Part shown: positions 8,354 to 16,354 of the stretch, piece by piece
Layout of the letters: every line of letters begins with the position of its first letter
Numbering within the stretch: the stretch's first letter is position 1
DNA from: Caldisericum exile_A
Lineage (GTDB): Bacteria > Caldisericota > Caldisericia > Caldisericales > Caldisericaceae
Direction: 5' to 3'
Assembly (NCBI RefSeq): GCF_047785965.1
Contig: NZ_JBLOBF010000005.1
Location: 49,405-113,404, forward strand
DNA: 64,000 nt
Position numbers and translations under genes: made by a program
Notes under the pieces: model-generated
Seen by the model: only the letters and a program-made list of their open reading frames with translations
Database searches by the model: none
What the model was told of the DNA's origin: nothing

Positions 8354-9044
8354 TAATCTTGAAGTTTACTATGGTGCAATAAAGGCTCTTAAAGGTATTA
8401 GTTTTGAGGTTATGTCTGGGACAATTGTAACTCTAATTGGTGCAAATGGAGCAGGTAAAACCACAACCTTAAGAACGATCTCAGGACTTGTAAAGCCAAG
8501 ATCTGGTACAATATTCTTTAAAGATATTGATATAACAAAAATGGAACCTCACGCAATTGTTCAACTTGGCATAGTGCATGTCCCTGAAGGACGAAGAGTC
8601 TTCCCTGATTTGACTGTAAGAGAAAATCTTGAACTCGCTGCATGGACTTTGAAGGATAAAAACAGATTTAAAGAAAAACTTGAAGATGTTTTTGAACTTT
8701 TCCCAAGGCTTAAAGAAAGAGAAAAACAACTTGCGGGAACTCTTTCAGGTGGGGAACAACAGATGTTAGCCTTTGGGCGTGCGCTTATGGTAGATGCAGA
8801 TCTTGTTATGATGGATGAACCTTCAATGGGGCTTGCACCAGTTCTTGTTGAGGAAATTTTTAACACGATTGTAAAAATTAATAAAGAAGGTAAAACAATA
8901 CTTCTTGTTGAGCAAAATGCAGAAATGGCACTCGAAATAGCTCACTATGCATATGTTCTCGAGGTTGGTAATATCACTTTTGAAGGTCCTGCAAAAGAGG
9001 TAAAAGAAGATCCAAAAGTAAAGGCTGCATATCTTGGCGCATAA
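8340..9044 (+). CDS. livF: Branched-chain amino-acid ABC transporter ATPase LivF
   Basis: Second ATPase of the liv transporter, pairing with LivG. It has Walker A GANGAGKTT (residues 34-42), signature LSGGEQQMLAFGRAL, Walker B LVMMDEPSMGLAP and the H-loop region LLVEQNAEMAL. The ATG at 8340 is preceded by GGGAGGAG. The length of 234 residues is typical. It is the last gene of the operon and is followed by a hairpin shared with the convergent yqeY gene. Confidence 0.95.
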   Translation: MLKVNNLEVYYGAIKALKGISFEVMSGTIVTLIGANGAGKTTTLRTISGLVKPRSGTIFFKDIDITKMEPHAIVQLGIVHVPEGRRVFPDLTVRENLELAAWTLKDKNRFKEKLEDVFELFPRLKEREKQLAGTLSGGEQQMLAFGRALMVDADLVMMDEPSMGLAPVLVEEIFNTIVKINKEGKTILLVEQNAEMALEIAHYAYVLEVGNITFEGPAKEVKEDPKVKAAYLGA

Positions 9045-9063
9045 TAGTTTTTAAATTGAGATT

Positions 9064-9086
9064 ATGGGCACAGATTTAGTGCCCAT
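9064..9086. terminator. Terminator between livF and yqeY
   Basis: ATGGGCAC (9064-9071) pairs with GTGCCCAT (9079-9086) over a seven-base loop, followed by TTATTATTTT on the plus strand. It lies between converging genes and probably serves both. Confidence 0.75.
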
Positions 9087-9089
9087 TTA

Positions 9090-9542
9090 TTATTTTAAAA
9101 TGCTTTCAACAATTTCTTTTATCTTTGCGCCGTCTACAATTCCTTTAAACTTTTCCATTGCAAATTTCATTACCTTTCCAAAATCCTTTTTGTCCTTTGC
9201 GCCAGTTTCATGAATGATTTTTTCAATTTCTGCTTTAATTTCCTCTTCGCTTGGAAGCTTTGGCAAATAACTCTTAAGGATTTCGAGTTCCTTTTCTTCT
9301 TTGGATAGTAAATCTTGTCTTCCAGCCTGTTTATACATTTCGATTGCTTCTTCTCTTTTCTTGATCTCCTTTCTTATAATCTCAATAAGATCGGACTCTT
9401 CTAATTCATTCTTTACGTTCTTTAATTCAATTTCCTTGTATTTGATTTGAGATCTTAACATATTTAATACACTTGCTTTGATTTCATCCTTTTCTTTCAT
9501 TGATTGAATGTAATCCTTCTGAATTTTTTCTAATAATTCCAT
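9090..9542 (-). CDS. yqeY: GatB/YqeY-domain protein
   Basis: A 150-residue helical protein of the YqeY family, which resembles the tail domain of the tRNA-amidotransferase subunit GatB. The family is widely conserved but its exact role is not settled; a tRNA-linked function is inferred from the domain. Visible family features are the N-terminal helix LLEKIQKDYIQSMKEKDEIKAS, the LRSQIKYKEIE stretch, LPKLPSEEEI in the middle, and KDFGKVMKFAMEKFKGIVDGAKIKEIV at the end. An AGGAGG ribosome site precedes the ATG. It is a single-gene unit between two plus-strand operons. Confidence 0.88.
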   Translation of the reverse strand: MELLEKIQKDYIQSMKEKDEIKASVLNMLRSQIKYKEIELKNVKNELEESDLIEIIRKEIKKREEAIEMYKQAGRQDLLSKEEKELEILKSYLPKLPSEEEIKAEIEKIIHETGAKDKKDFGKVMKFAMEKFKGIVDGAKIKEIVESILK

Positions 9543-9705
9543 TTTTACCTCCTTACAATCTATTATATTTTATGAAATTCTATGCTATAATATACTCAGA
9601 TATGGAAAGTTTTTTGTTTTCTATTTCTATATTTAGAAATATCATTTGTCTATTATACGCTCTTTCAATATTTATTATCGTTATAATAGGAAGCAAATAC
9701 TTTAC

Positions 9706-9732
9706 TATAGGGACTCTTAAAGGGTCCCTATA
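9706..9732 (+). promoter_or_regulatory. Hairpin just before butyrate kinase gene
   Basis: TATAGGGAC (9706-9714) pairs with GTCCCTATA (9724-9732) and is followed by TTTATTTT, then directly by the AAGGAGGG ribosome site of buk. It looks like a terminator placed in a leader. No supported gene lies upstream on this strand, so it may be an attenuator or the end of a short transcript. Confidence 0.55.
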
Positions 9733-9752
9733 TTTATTTTAAGGAGGGTTGA

Positions 9753-10823
9753 ATGAAAGTTTTTGTTGTTAATCCTGGCTCAACTTCAACAAAGATTGCA
9801 GTATTTGAGAATGAGAATTCACTTTTTGAAAAGACAATAAGACACTCTTCAGAGGAACTTAAAGACTTTAAGAGCATCATTGATCAGTATGATTTTAGGG
9901 TTAATGTTATTGAAAAGGAATTAAAAGAAAACGGGTTTGATTTAAGAGATTTTGACGCATTTGTGGGGCGGGGCGGGCTTTTGCATCCAATTGAATCAGG
10001 GACATACAGAGTAAATGATGACATGCTTAAAGATCTTATGGAGTGTAGGTATGGTGAACATGCTTCAAACCTTGGTGCAATAATTGCCTATAACCTTGCG
10101 CAAAAAGTTCATAAGCCTGCATATATTGTTGACCCTGTTGTAGTTGATGAAATGGAGCCTCTTGCTCGATATTCTGGTCTTAAAGGGATAGAAAGAAAAT
10201 CAATATGGCATGCCCTCAATCAAAAAGCAGTTGCAAGGAGAGCCGCAAAAGATCTTGGAAAGCGATATGAAGATGTGAATCTCGTTGTTGTTCATCTTGG
10301 AGGTGGAATTTCTGTTGCAGCGCACAAAAAAGGAAGGACTGTTGATGTAAATAATGCTCTTAATGGCGATGGTCCCTTTGCGCCTGAGAGGGCAGGTGGG
10401 CTTCCTACAATTAGTCTTGTTGATTTGTGTATGAGTGGGAAATATAGCTATGAGGAAATGAAAAAAATGCTTGCAGGAAATGGTGGTCTTGTTTCTCATC
10501 TTGGAACAAATAATGCCTTAGAAGTGGAAGAACGTATAGAAAAAGGCGATAGTTATGCGAAACTCGTATATGAAGCAATGGCATATCAAGTTGCTAAAAC
10601 TGTTGGAGAGATGGCAACAGTACTTTACGGTGAAGTCGATGCGATTGTTTTAACTGGTGGGATTGCAAGGTCTCAAATGCTTACAGATTGGATAAAGGAA
10701 AGAGTTAGTTTTATAGCCCCAGTTTTGATTTATCCTGGTGAAGATGAGATGCGCGCACTTTTAGAAGGTGCATTGCGCGTTTTGAGAGGAGAGGAAAAAG
10801 AAAAAATCTATGAGAGAATTTGA
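9753..10823 (+). CDS. buk: Butyrate kinase (branched-chain acyl kinase)
   Basis: Transfers phosphate from acyl-phosphate to ADP, yielding butyrate or a branched acid plus ATP; cytosolic. It belongs to the acetate-kinase/butyrate-kinase fold: phosphate-binding NPGSTSTKIAVF at the N-terminus, VVHLGGGISVAAH near residue 178, NALNGDGPFAPERAG and GGLVSHLGTNN further on, and the adenosine-binding LTGGIA near the end. The length of 356 residues is typical for Buk and shorter than acetate kinase. An AAGGAGGG ribosome site precedes the ATG. It heads the gene run leading into a 2-oxoacid:ferredoxin oxidoreductase, so isobutyryl- or isovaleryl-phosphate are plausible substrates. A paralogue lies at 31844-32908. 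Confidence 0.95.
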   Translation: MKVFVVNPGSTSTKIAVFENENSLFEKTIRHSSEELKDFKSIIDQYDFRVNVIEKELKENGFDLRDFDAFVGRGGLLHPIESGTYRVNDDMLKDLMECRYGEHASNLGAIIAYNLAQKVHKPAYIVDPVVVDEMEPLARYSGLKGIERKSIWHALNQKAVARRAAKDLGKRYEDVNLVVVHLGGGISVAAHKKGRTVDVNNALNGDGPFAPERAGGLPTISLVDLCMSGKYSYEEMKKMLAGNGGLVSHLGTNNALEVEERIEKGDSYAKLVYEAMAYQVAKTVGEMATVLYGEVDAIVLTGGIARSQMLTDWIKERVSFIAPVLIYPGEDEMRALLEGALRVLRGEEKEKIYERI

Positions 10824-11496
10824 TGTAAGAAAACTTTTAAAAAAAAGGACACAAATAATCACAGGGCGCATTGGCTCTGGTAAAACCGAAATTGCAATAA
10901 ACCTTGCAATAAGATTAAAAAATTTAGAAATTCCTGTTAAACTTTTTGATTTAGACATTGTAAAACCTTATGTTAGAATAAGAGATGTGGAAAGTAAATT
11001 AAAGGAATACAATCTTGATCTTGTTTTGCCTCCGCCTCTAACAAGAGCTCTTGATGTACCTGTTTTCCCAAGAGATATTGTATCGCAACTTATGGATAAG
11101 GGTTCTTATCATGTAATTGATGTTGGTGGAGATGCATATGGCGCAGGAAGCATTGCCCAATTTAGAAACTTCTTTGAAGATTCTTACAATATGCTTTTTG
11201 TGGTGAATACGAAAAGACCTTATACTGAAACAAAAGAGCAAATTCTTAAAGAATTAGAAACCATTCAAAATGCATCAAAGTTAAAGGTAACACATCTTAT
11301 TTTAAATACAAATTTACGGTGGGAGACTACAAGAGAGATTATAAAAGAAGGATATGAGGTTCTTAAAAAAGTTTCTGAAGAGTTGTCGATTCCTATAATT
11401 TTTGCAGTTATTGATGAATCAAAAACAGATTTGGTTGATTCTCTTGATTTGGATGTATTTCCGATAAAGTTATTTATAAGTCCAATTCCAATATAA
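10810..11496 (+). CDS. P-loop ATPase of unknown function linked to 2-oxoacid oxidoreductase genes
   Basis: A 228-residue protein with a clear Walker A GRIGSGKT (residues 19-26), a LFDLDIVKPY segment resembling the switch region of MinD/CobQ-type nucleotide-binding proteins, and HVIDVGGDAYGAG as a Walker-B-like strand. It overlaps the end of buk by 14 bases, so it is translationally coupled. It lies directly upstream of the ferredoxin and oxidoreductase subunits. Placement suggests a maturation or regulatory role for that enzyme, but nothing in the sequence proves it. No membrane segment or signal peptide is visible. Confidence 0.75.
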   Translation: MREFDVRKLLKKRTQIITGRIGSGKTEIAINLAIRLKNLEIPVKLFDLDIVKPYVRIRDVESKLKEYNLDLVLPPPLTRALDVPVFPRDIVSQLMDKGSYHVIDVGGDAYGAGSIAQFRNFFEDSYNMLFVVNTKRPYTETKEQILKELETIQNASKLKVTHLILNTNLRWETTREIIKEGYEVLKKVSEELSIPIIFAVIDESKTDLVDSLDLDVFPIKLFISPIPI

Positions 11497-11509
11497 GGAG
11501 GTAAATTTA

Positions 11510-11737
11510 ATGGAACCAAAGGTAATTATTGACGAAGAGAGGTGTAAAAGTTGCGGACTCTGTGTAAGTGTTTGTCCAAAACAGGTTTTAAGGATTTCTA
11601 ACAAAATCAATCTTAAAGGTTATCACCCCGTTGAGCTTTTTGACAACGAGGGATGCATTTCTTGTGGCTTCTGTTATATTATCTGTCCCGACAAGGCAAT
11701 TGTTGAAGTAAGAAGACCTGAAAAGGTCCAGGTTTAG
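11510..11737 (+). CDS. 2x[4Fe-4S] ferredoxin subunit of 2-oxoacid:ferredoxin oxidoreductase
   Basis: A 75-residue delta-type subunit that passes electrons from the thiamine enzyme to ferredoxin. Two cluster motifs are visible: CKSCGLCVSVCP near residue 12 and CISCGFCYIICP near residue 44, each followed by the usual proline. An AAGGAGG ribosome site precedes the ATG. It lies in the order delta-alpha-beta-gamma with the following three genes, with the next ribosome site starting at the stop codon. Confidence 0.92.
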   Translation: MEPKVIIDEERCKSCGLCVSVCPKQVLRISNKINLKGYHPVELFDNEGCISCGFCYIICPDKAIVEVRRPEKVQV

Positions 11738-11748
11738 TGGAGGTTATT

Positions 11749-12810
11749 ATGGGAGAAAGGCTTTTAATGAAAGGTGCAGAGGCAATTGCCGAAGCAGCGA
11801 TAAGAGCAGGCGCTCAGATTTTCTTTGGTTATCCAATTACTCCTCAAAATGAAACCCCTGAATATTTCTCAAGAAGGATGCCCGAATTGGGTAGAAAGTA
11901 TGTTCAAGCTGAAAGTGAAGTTGCTTCTATCAATATGGTTTATGGTGCAGCTTCAACTGGCACAAGAGTTATTACTTCATCTTCAAGCCCTGGTATAAGT
12001 TTGATGCAGGAAGGTTTTAGCTATATTGGAAATTCCAATGTACCATGCGTGGTTGTCAATGTTATGCGTGGTGGTCCTGGCCTTGGAAATATTGCTCCAG
12101 CGCAAGCTGATTACTTCCAGGCAACAAAAGGTGGTGGACATGGCGATTACCATTCCATAGTGCTTGCCCCTCATACAGTACAAGAGCAGTGTGATCTTAT
12201 GTATGATGCCTTTGAACTTGCAGAAAAATACAGAATTATGGTTGTTGTCCTTTCAGATGGATTATTGGGTCAGATGATGGAACCGGTTGAATTTAGAGAT
12301 TGGGTTGATGTAAGTAAGTTTAAAACACCGGATTGGGCAATTGTAGGGAAGGGCGATAGACAAAGAAATCTCATATCTTCTTTTGATCTTGAACCTGAAG
12401 GTCTTGAAAAGATGAACCTTGCACTACAAGAGAAGTATAAAAAGATTGCCGAAAATGAGACAAGATATGAGCTCTTTATGATGGATGATGCAGAATATGC
12501 CCTTACTGGGTTTGGAACTGTTGCAAGAATAATGAAAACAACAGTCAAAATGTTGCGTGAGAAAGGTATAAAAGCTGGTTTAATAAGACCAATTACTGTT
12601 TGGCCTTTCCCATATAAAGTTTATGAAGAATTTGCAGATAAAGTAAAATTCTTCTTTGATGTTGAAATGAACGAGGGACAGATGCTTGAGGATGTAAAAC
12701 TTGGAGTAAATGGCAAGAAACCTGTCCAATTTTATGGTAGATTTGGCGGAGTTGTGCCTACGGCAGAGGAAATTTACAAAGCATTTAGATTGCATTTAGG
12801 AGGTTGCTAA
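11749..12810 (+). CDS. korA: 2-oxoacid:ferredoxin oxidoreductase, alpha subunit
   Basis: Alpha subunit of a KOR/VOR-type enzyme that decarboxylates 2-oxoacids to acyl-CoA while reducing ferredoxin. The pyrimidine-binding domain is recognisable from GYPITPQNETPEYFSRRMPE and EVASINMVYGAASTGTRVITSSSSPGISLM. The start is ATG 11749, eight bases after GGAGG; an in-frame GTG at 11737 sits on the previous stop codon and is less likely. The 353-residue length matches KorA. The last base of the TAA stop is the first base of the korB ATG. Whether 2-oxoglutarate or branched-chain 2-oxoacids are used cannot be read from the sequence; nearby buk and liv genes favour the latter. Confidence 0.92.
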   Translation: MGERLLMKGAEAIAEAAIRAGAQIFFGYPITPQNETPEYFSRRMPELGRKYVQAESEVASINMVYGAASTGTRVITSSSSPGISLMQEGFSYIGNSNVPCVVVNVMRGGPGLGNIAPAQADYFQATKGGGHGDYHSIVLAPHTVQEQCDLMYDAFELAEKYRIMVVVLSDGLLGQMMEPVEFRDWVDVSKFKTPDWAIVGKGDRQRNLISSFDLEPEGLEKMNLALQEKYKKIAENETRYELFMMDDAEYALTGFGTVARIMKTTVKMLREKGIKAGLIRPITVWPFPYKVYEEFADKVKFFFDVEMNEGQMLEDVKLGVNGKKPVQFYGRFGGVVPTAEEIYKAFRLHLGGC

Positions 12811-13556
12811 TGAAGGTTATCTATAAAGCACCAGAGACATTCACGAAAAAGCCAACAACTTATTGTCCTGGTTGTACGCATGGGATTGCACACCGTATAA
12901 TTGCAGAGTTGTTAGAAGAGATGGACTTGGTTAAAAAGGCAGTCATAATTTGGCCTGTAGGGTGCGCTGTCTTTGGATATGATTTTATTGACACTGATGC
13001 AGCAGTTGCCGCTCATGGAAGGGCTTGTGCAATGGCAACAGGTGTAAAAAGAGCCCATCCTGAAAGCTTTGTAATTACATATCAAGGAGATGGTGACCTT
13101 GCTTCAATTGGAATGGCAGAAACAGTCCATGCTGCAGCAAGAGGAGAATTAATCACGACAATTTTTATTAATAATGGAAACTTTGGTATGACCGGAGGTC
13201 AAATGGCTCCAACTACACTTATAGGACAGGTTACAACAACATCACCATATGGAAGAAAACCTGAAGTTTCAGGATTTCCAATTCATGTAGCGGAAATGCT
13301 TGCAACTCTTGATGGCCCTGCTTACATTGCAAGGGCATCTTTAGATTCTCCACAGCACATAAACCAGGCAAAGAATTTTATAAGGAAGGCTTTTAAAGCA
13401 CAGTTGCTTGGGTTAGGTTATTCGCTTGTGGAACTTGTTTCAACATGTCCCACAAACTGGAAGATGACACCTGTTGAATCTCTTGAGAGAGTGAGAAGAG
13501 AGGTTCTTCCTGTATTTCCTATAGGTGAATTTAGAGTTGTAAAGGGGGTAGAATAA
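12810..13556 (+). CDS. korB: 2-oxoacid:ferredoxin oxidoreductase, beta (thiamine-binding) subunit
   Basis: Carries the thiamine diphosphate site. The family CPGC motif lies near residue 20 (YCPGCTHGIAHR). The thiamine motif starts with GDGDLASIG near residue 97 and closes with NNGNFGMTGGQ. A further cysteine in WPVGCAVFGYD matches the cluster-ligand position of the family. The ATG at 12810 overlaps the korA stop and has AGGAGG upstream; an in-frame TTG at 12804 is rejected. At 248 residues it is a normal KorB. Confidence 0.93.
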   Translation: MKVIYKAPETFTKKPTTYCPGCTHGIAHRIIAELLEEMDLVKKAVIIWPVGCAVFGYDFIDTDAAVAAHGRACAMATGVKRAHPESFVITYQGDGDLASIGMAETVHAAARGELITTIFINNGNFGMTGGQMAPTTLIGQVTTTSPYGRKPEVSGFPIHVAEMLATLDGPAYIARASLDSPQHINQAKNFIRKAFKAQLLGLGYSLVELVSTCPTNWKMTPVESLERVRREVLPVFPIGEFRVVKGVE

Positions 13557-13557
13557 C

Positions 13558-14109
13558 ATGGAAAAAGGAGTAGTTATAGCAGGTTTTGGTGGTCAGGGTG
13601 TAATGCTTGCAGGTGAGATTCTTGCCGAGGCAGGAAAAGATGAGGGGAAATTTGTTACATTTCTTCCCTCCTACGGACCAGAGCAGCGGGGCGGTACTGC
13701 AAACTGTCATGTAATTGTATCTGATGAGGAAATTGCCTCTCCTGTAATTGATAGACCAGAAGCTGCAATTATTCTTAACCTACCATCTTTGGATAAATAC
13801 GAGCCTTTGATGAAAGAAGATGGAATTATGATTCTCAATAAAACTCTTATCCCAAGAGAGGTAAAGAGGTCTGATGTAAGAGTACTCCAAATTGATGCGC
13901 ACGATGTTGCACGTAAGCTTGGCTCAGAAAGGGTTGTCAATATGATACTTTTGGGCGCTTATGTTGAAATTGAAAGACCCGTTTCTATTGATTCCATTAA
14001 AGAAGCTCTTAAAAAGTATCTTACTGGAAGAAAGGCAGAACTTCTTGAGGTCAATATAAAGGCTGTTGAGGAGGGAAGTAAGATTGCAAAGGAATTTTTA
14101 GGGGGTTAA
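13558..14109 (+). CDS. korC: 2-oxoacid:ferredoxin oxidoreductase, gamma subunit
   Basis: A 183-residue gamma subunit that completes the four-part enzyme. Family features are the N-terminal GFGGQGVMLAGEILAEAGK, TFLPSYGPEQRGGTANCHVIVS in the first third, and a conserved MILLGAYVE segment near residue 125. It starts two bases after korB with GGGGGTAGA as ribosome site. The next gene begins two bases after its stop, so the cupin is probably in the same transcript. Confidence 0.93.
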   Translation: MEKGVVIAGFGGQGVMLAGEILAEAGKDEGKFVTFLPSYGPEQRGGTANCHVIVSDEEIASPVIDRPEAAIILNLPSLDKYEPLMKEDGIMILNKTLIPREVKRSDVRVLQIDAHDVARKLGSERVVNMILLGAYVEIERPVSIDSIKEALKKYLTGRKAELLEVNIKAVEEGSKIAKEFLGG

Positions 14110-14110
14110 A

Positions 14111-14461
14111 ATGAAGACAATAAAACCGGAAGAACTAAATCCAGAACCGGTAGAATTTAATGGGGCTTATATCCCTGGCGTGACAATTCGGTGGCTTATT
14201 AAAAAAGATGATGGGGCAGAGCGTTTTGCAATGCGATATTTTGAGTTAGAGCCTGGGGCAGTTATTCCTGAGCACCATCATGAATGGGAACATGAAATAT
14301 TTATTCTTGATGGGAAATTGGTCATTACGGAAGGTAGCGAGGAAAAAATCGTTGAAAGTGGAACAGCAGTATTTATAAAACCCAATTTACCGCACTCTTA
14401 CAAAAATATTGGAGATACTAAAACAAAAATGCTTTGCCTAATTCCTTACTTAAAAATCTAA
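14111..14461 (+). CDS. Small single-domain cupin protein
   Basis: A 116-residue cupin. The metal-binding signature is intact: EHHHEWEHEIFILDGK (first motif with two histidines and glutamate) and PNLPHSYKNIG (second motif histidine). Such proteins bind a metal and a small ligand; many are sensors or isomerases, and no specific reaction can be assigned. It follows korC by two bases, with AGGGGG as ribosome site, and precedes an SDR by one base, so it is probably part of the same operon. Confidence 0.85.
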   Translation: MKTIKPEELNPEPVEFNGAYIPGVTIRWLIKKDDGAERFAMRYFELEPGAVIPEHHHEWEHEIFILDGKLVITEGSEEKIVESGTAVFIKPNLPHSYKNIGDTKTKMLCLIPYLKI

Positions 14462-14462
14462 T

Positions 14463-15197
14463 ATGGATTTTGTGGGGAAGTCCATATTGGTTGTGGGTGG
14501 CTCTTCTGGTATAGGAAGGGCCACTTCCTTAATTCTAAATAGTCTTGGTGCAAAGGTCCTTGCAACCGGAAGGACAAAGGAGCACATTGATGAAACCTTG
14601 CAATCAGGCCCTCGTATAACTTTTGGTAAGTTTAATCTCCCCAAGGATTCCGATAAAGTTGTGAATTGGGTTAAAGAGAATTCAGATATTCTACATGGTG
14701 TTGTTTTTTCACAGGGAGTTATTTTTACCGAGCCCTTCGAAACTTTTAGAACTCATGAACTTGAAGAGATGTTTAAGGTAAATGTTGAATCCTCCTTTAT
14801 AATTTTAAGGGATTTGATTCCATTGTTTAAAGAAGGTGGAAGTGTTGTTTTTATATCCTCAGTTGATGCATTTTTTGGAGAAAGCATCCCTTCTTCTGGA
14901 TATGCCTTAACTAAATCTGCTATAATAGGTTTAACACATGCTCTTGCATATGAGCTTGGAAAGTATAACATTAGAGTTAATAGTATAATGCCGGGGCTTA
15001 TAAGGACAAATATGACAGAGGATTTTTTTAAAAACGAATTTGATAATGAAAGAAATGAATTTATAAAACAGATTCCTCTTAGGCGCGCAGGGACTCCTGA
15101 GGAGGTTGCAAAACTCATAGTATTTTTGCTCTCTGACGATGCCTCATATATTACAGGTGATAGTATTTTTATTGACGGAGGGTATCATACGGCGTGA
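14463..15197 (+). CDS. Short-chain dehydrogenase/reductase (SDR)
   Basis: NAD(P)-dependent oxidoreductase of the classical SDR family. The Rossmann motif GGSSGIG lies at residues 12-18 and an SQG segment takes the place of the usual NAG. The catalytic serine lies in FISSVDA, with YALTK (YxxxK) about 15 residues later. The C-terminus FLLSDDASYITGDSIFIDGGYHTA is typical. At 244 residues it is a normal length. The closest match in style is 3-oxoacyl-ACP-reductase-like proteins, but the substrate is unknown. The stop codon overlaps the GTG start of the next gene. Confidence 0.9.
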   Translation: MDFVGKSILVVGGSSGIGRATSLILNSLGAKVLATGRTKEHIDETLQSGPRITFGKFNLPKDSDKVVNWVKENSDILHGVVFSQGVIFTEPFETFRTHELEEMFKVNVESSFIILRDLIPLFKEGGSVVFISSVDAFFGESIPSSGYALTKSAIIGLTHALAYELGKYNIRVNSIMPGLIRTNMTEDFFKNEFDNERNEFIKQIPLRRAGTPEEVAKLIVFLLSDDASYITGDSIFIDGGYHTA

Positions 15198-16354
15198 GAT
15201 TCTTTCATCTTGCAGATCTCCATATAGGGTTTCCTTTAAAAAATGGTGAAAATAATTTTAATTTTCAAAATACGCTTGACTTCATTGTTGAAAAGGCAAA
15301 AGAATATAAAGTTGATTTGGTTATAATTGCAGGTGATGTGTTCCACAAAAGAGATCCCGAAGTAAAAGATGAGAAACTCTTTGCAAGGTTTGTAAGCTCA
15401 CTTGCGGGCTTGGGCATTGAAATTTTGATAGTAACAGGTAATCATGAAGGAGCACCATTTAGAGATCGATCAATACACCTTGATCTATATAATGAGCTTC
15501 CTCTTGAATTCATTCATATAAGTAAGATGCCCAAAGTTTTTAACATCAAAGGTTTTAATTTTTTGACACTTCCATATCCCTTTAAAACAAACATTCTTGC
15601 AAAAGAGGAGTTTAGAGATTTAAGTGAAGATGAAGTATTGGCAAAGTTAAACGTGAAGTTGCTTAAAATTATTGACGAACTTTTAGGAAATATTAATGAC
15701 AGAAATAATATCCTTGTTGCACATATTCCTGTAGCGGAGGGAACTGTTGGATTTGAACAATACATAAATTTCTCTAAAGACCTTCCTCTTTCGATTGATG
15801 AACTTGACAGGGAAAACATAATTTATTTTGCTTTAGGACACCTACACAAGAACCAGATTTTAAAAAGCAGAAAATGGGAACATACGTTTGCTTATCCTGG
15901 TTCTTTAGATAGGCTTGATTTTGGTGAAGAAAACGATCGGAAGGGATTCTTTTTGGTAGAAGTTTCTGATTCTTTAAAGGACATTGAATTTATAGAGAAT
16001 CCATTTTCTCGCAAGTTTTATACAGTTGAAATAATAGACGATAACTCATTTGAAAGTGTTGATTTTGAAAGGGCAAAGGAATCAATTGTGCGTGTAGTTG
16101 TAAAAGGGAATCTTGAAGATGAGGGAAGATTAAAGATACTCATCAATAAACTCAAGGAGATTTCGTATGTATTTACGCAGGTATTCGATGAGAGGTCCGA
16201 AAATACAACAGTTTTGCCCTCAATTTATGAGTTAAAAGACCCAATAAAAGTGATTGAAGAGTATCTTGACAAAACTTCAGATCCACGATACAAAAAAGTG
16301 AGAGACCAGATTCTTGAAGAAGCACGTAATATTATGGAGCGTATAGATGAATAA
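15194..16354 (+). CDS. SbcD/Mre11-like DNA repair exonuclease
   Basis: Metallophosphoesterase nuclease related to SbcD/Mre11, which trims DNA ends together with an SbcC/Rad50 ATPase. The five phosphoesterase motifs are visible: LADLHIG (residues 6-12), AGDVFHKRDP, VTGNHEG, an AHIPV region and ALGHLHKNQ. The 386-residue length is normal. It begins with GTG at 15194 overlapping the SDR stop; GGAGGG lies about 11 bases upstream. The following gene is not SbcC, so the usual partner is missing from the neighbourhood. Either SbcC is encoded elsewhere or this is a solo member of the wider exonuclease family. Confidence 0.85.
   Translation: MRFFHLADLHIGFPLKNGENNFNFQNTLDFIVEKAKEYKVDLVIIAGDVFHKRDPEVKDEKLFARFVSSLAGLGIEILIVTGNHEGAPFRDRSIHLDLYNELPLEFIHISKMPKVFNIKGFNFLTLPYPFKTNILAKEEFRDLSEDEVLAKLNVKLLKIIDELLGNINDRNNILVAHIPVAEGTVGFEQYINFSKDLPLSIDELDRENIIYFALGHLHKNQILKSRKWEHTFAYPGSLDRLDFGEENDRKGFFLVEVSDSLKDIEFIENPFSRKFYTVEIIDDNSFESVDFERAKESIVRVVVKGNLEDEGRLKILINKLKEISYVFTQVFDERSENTTVLPSIYELKDPIKVIEEYLDKTSDPRYKKVRDQILEEARNIMERIDE

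Noticed and set aside
9500..9742. Hydrophobic 80-codon frame between yqeY and buk
   Set aside because: No ribosome site, starts inside yqeY on the opposite strand, and its end runs through the hairpin before buk.
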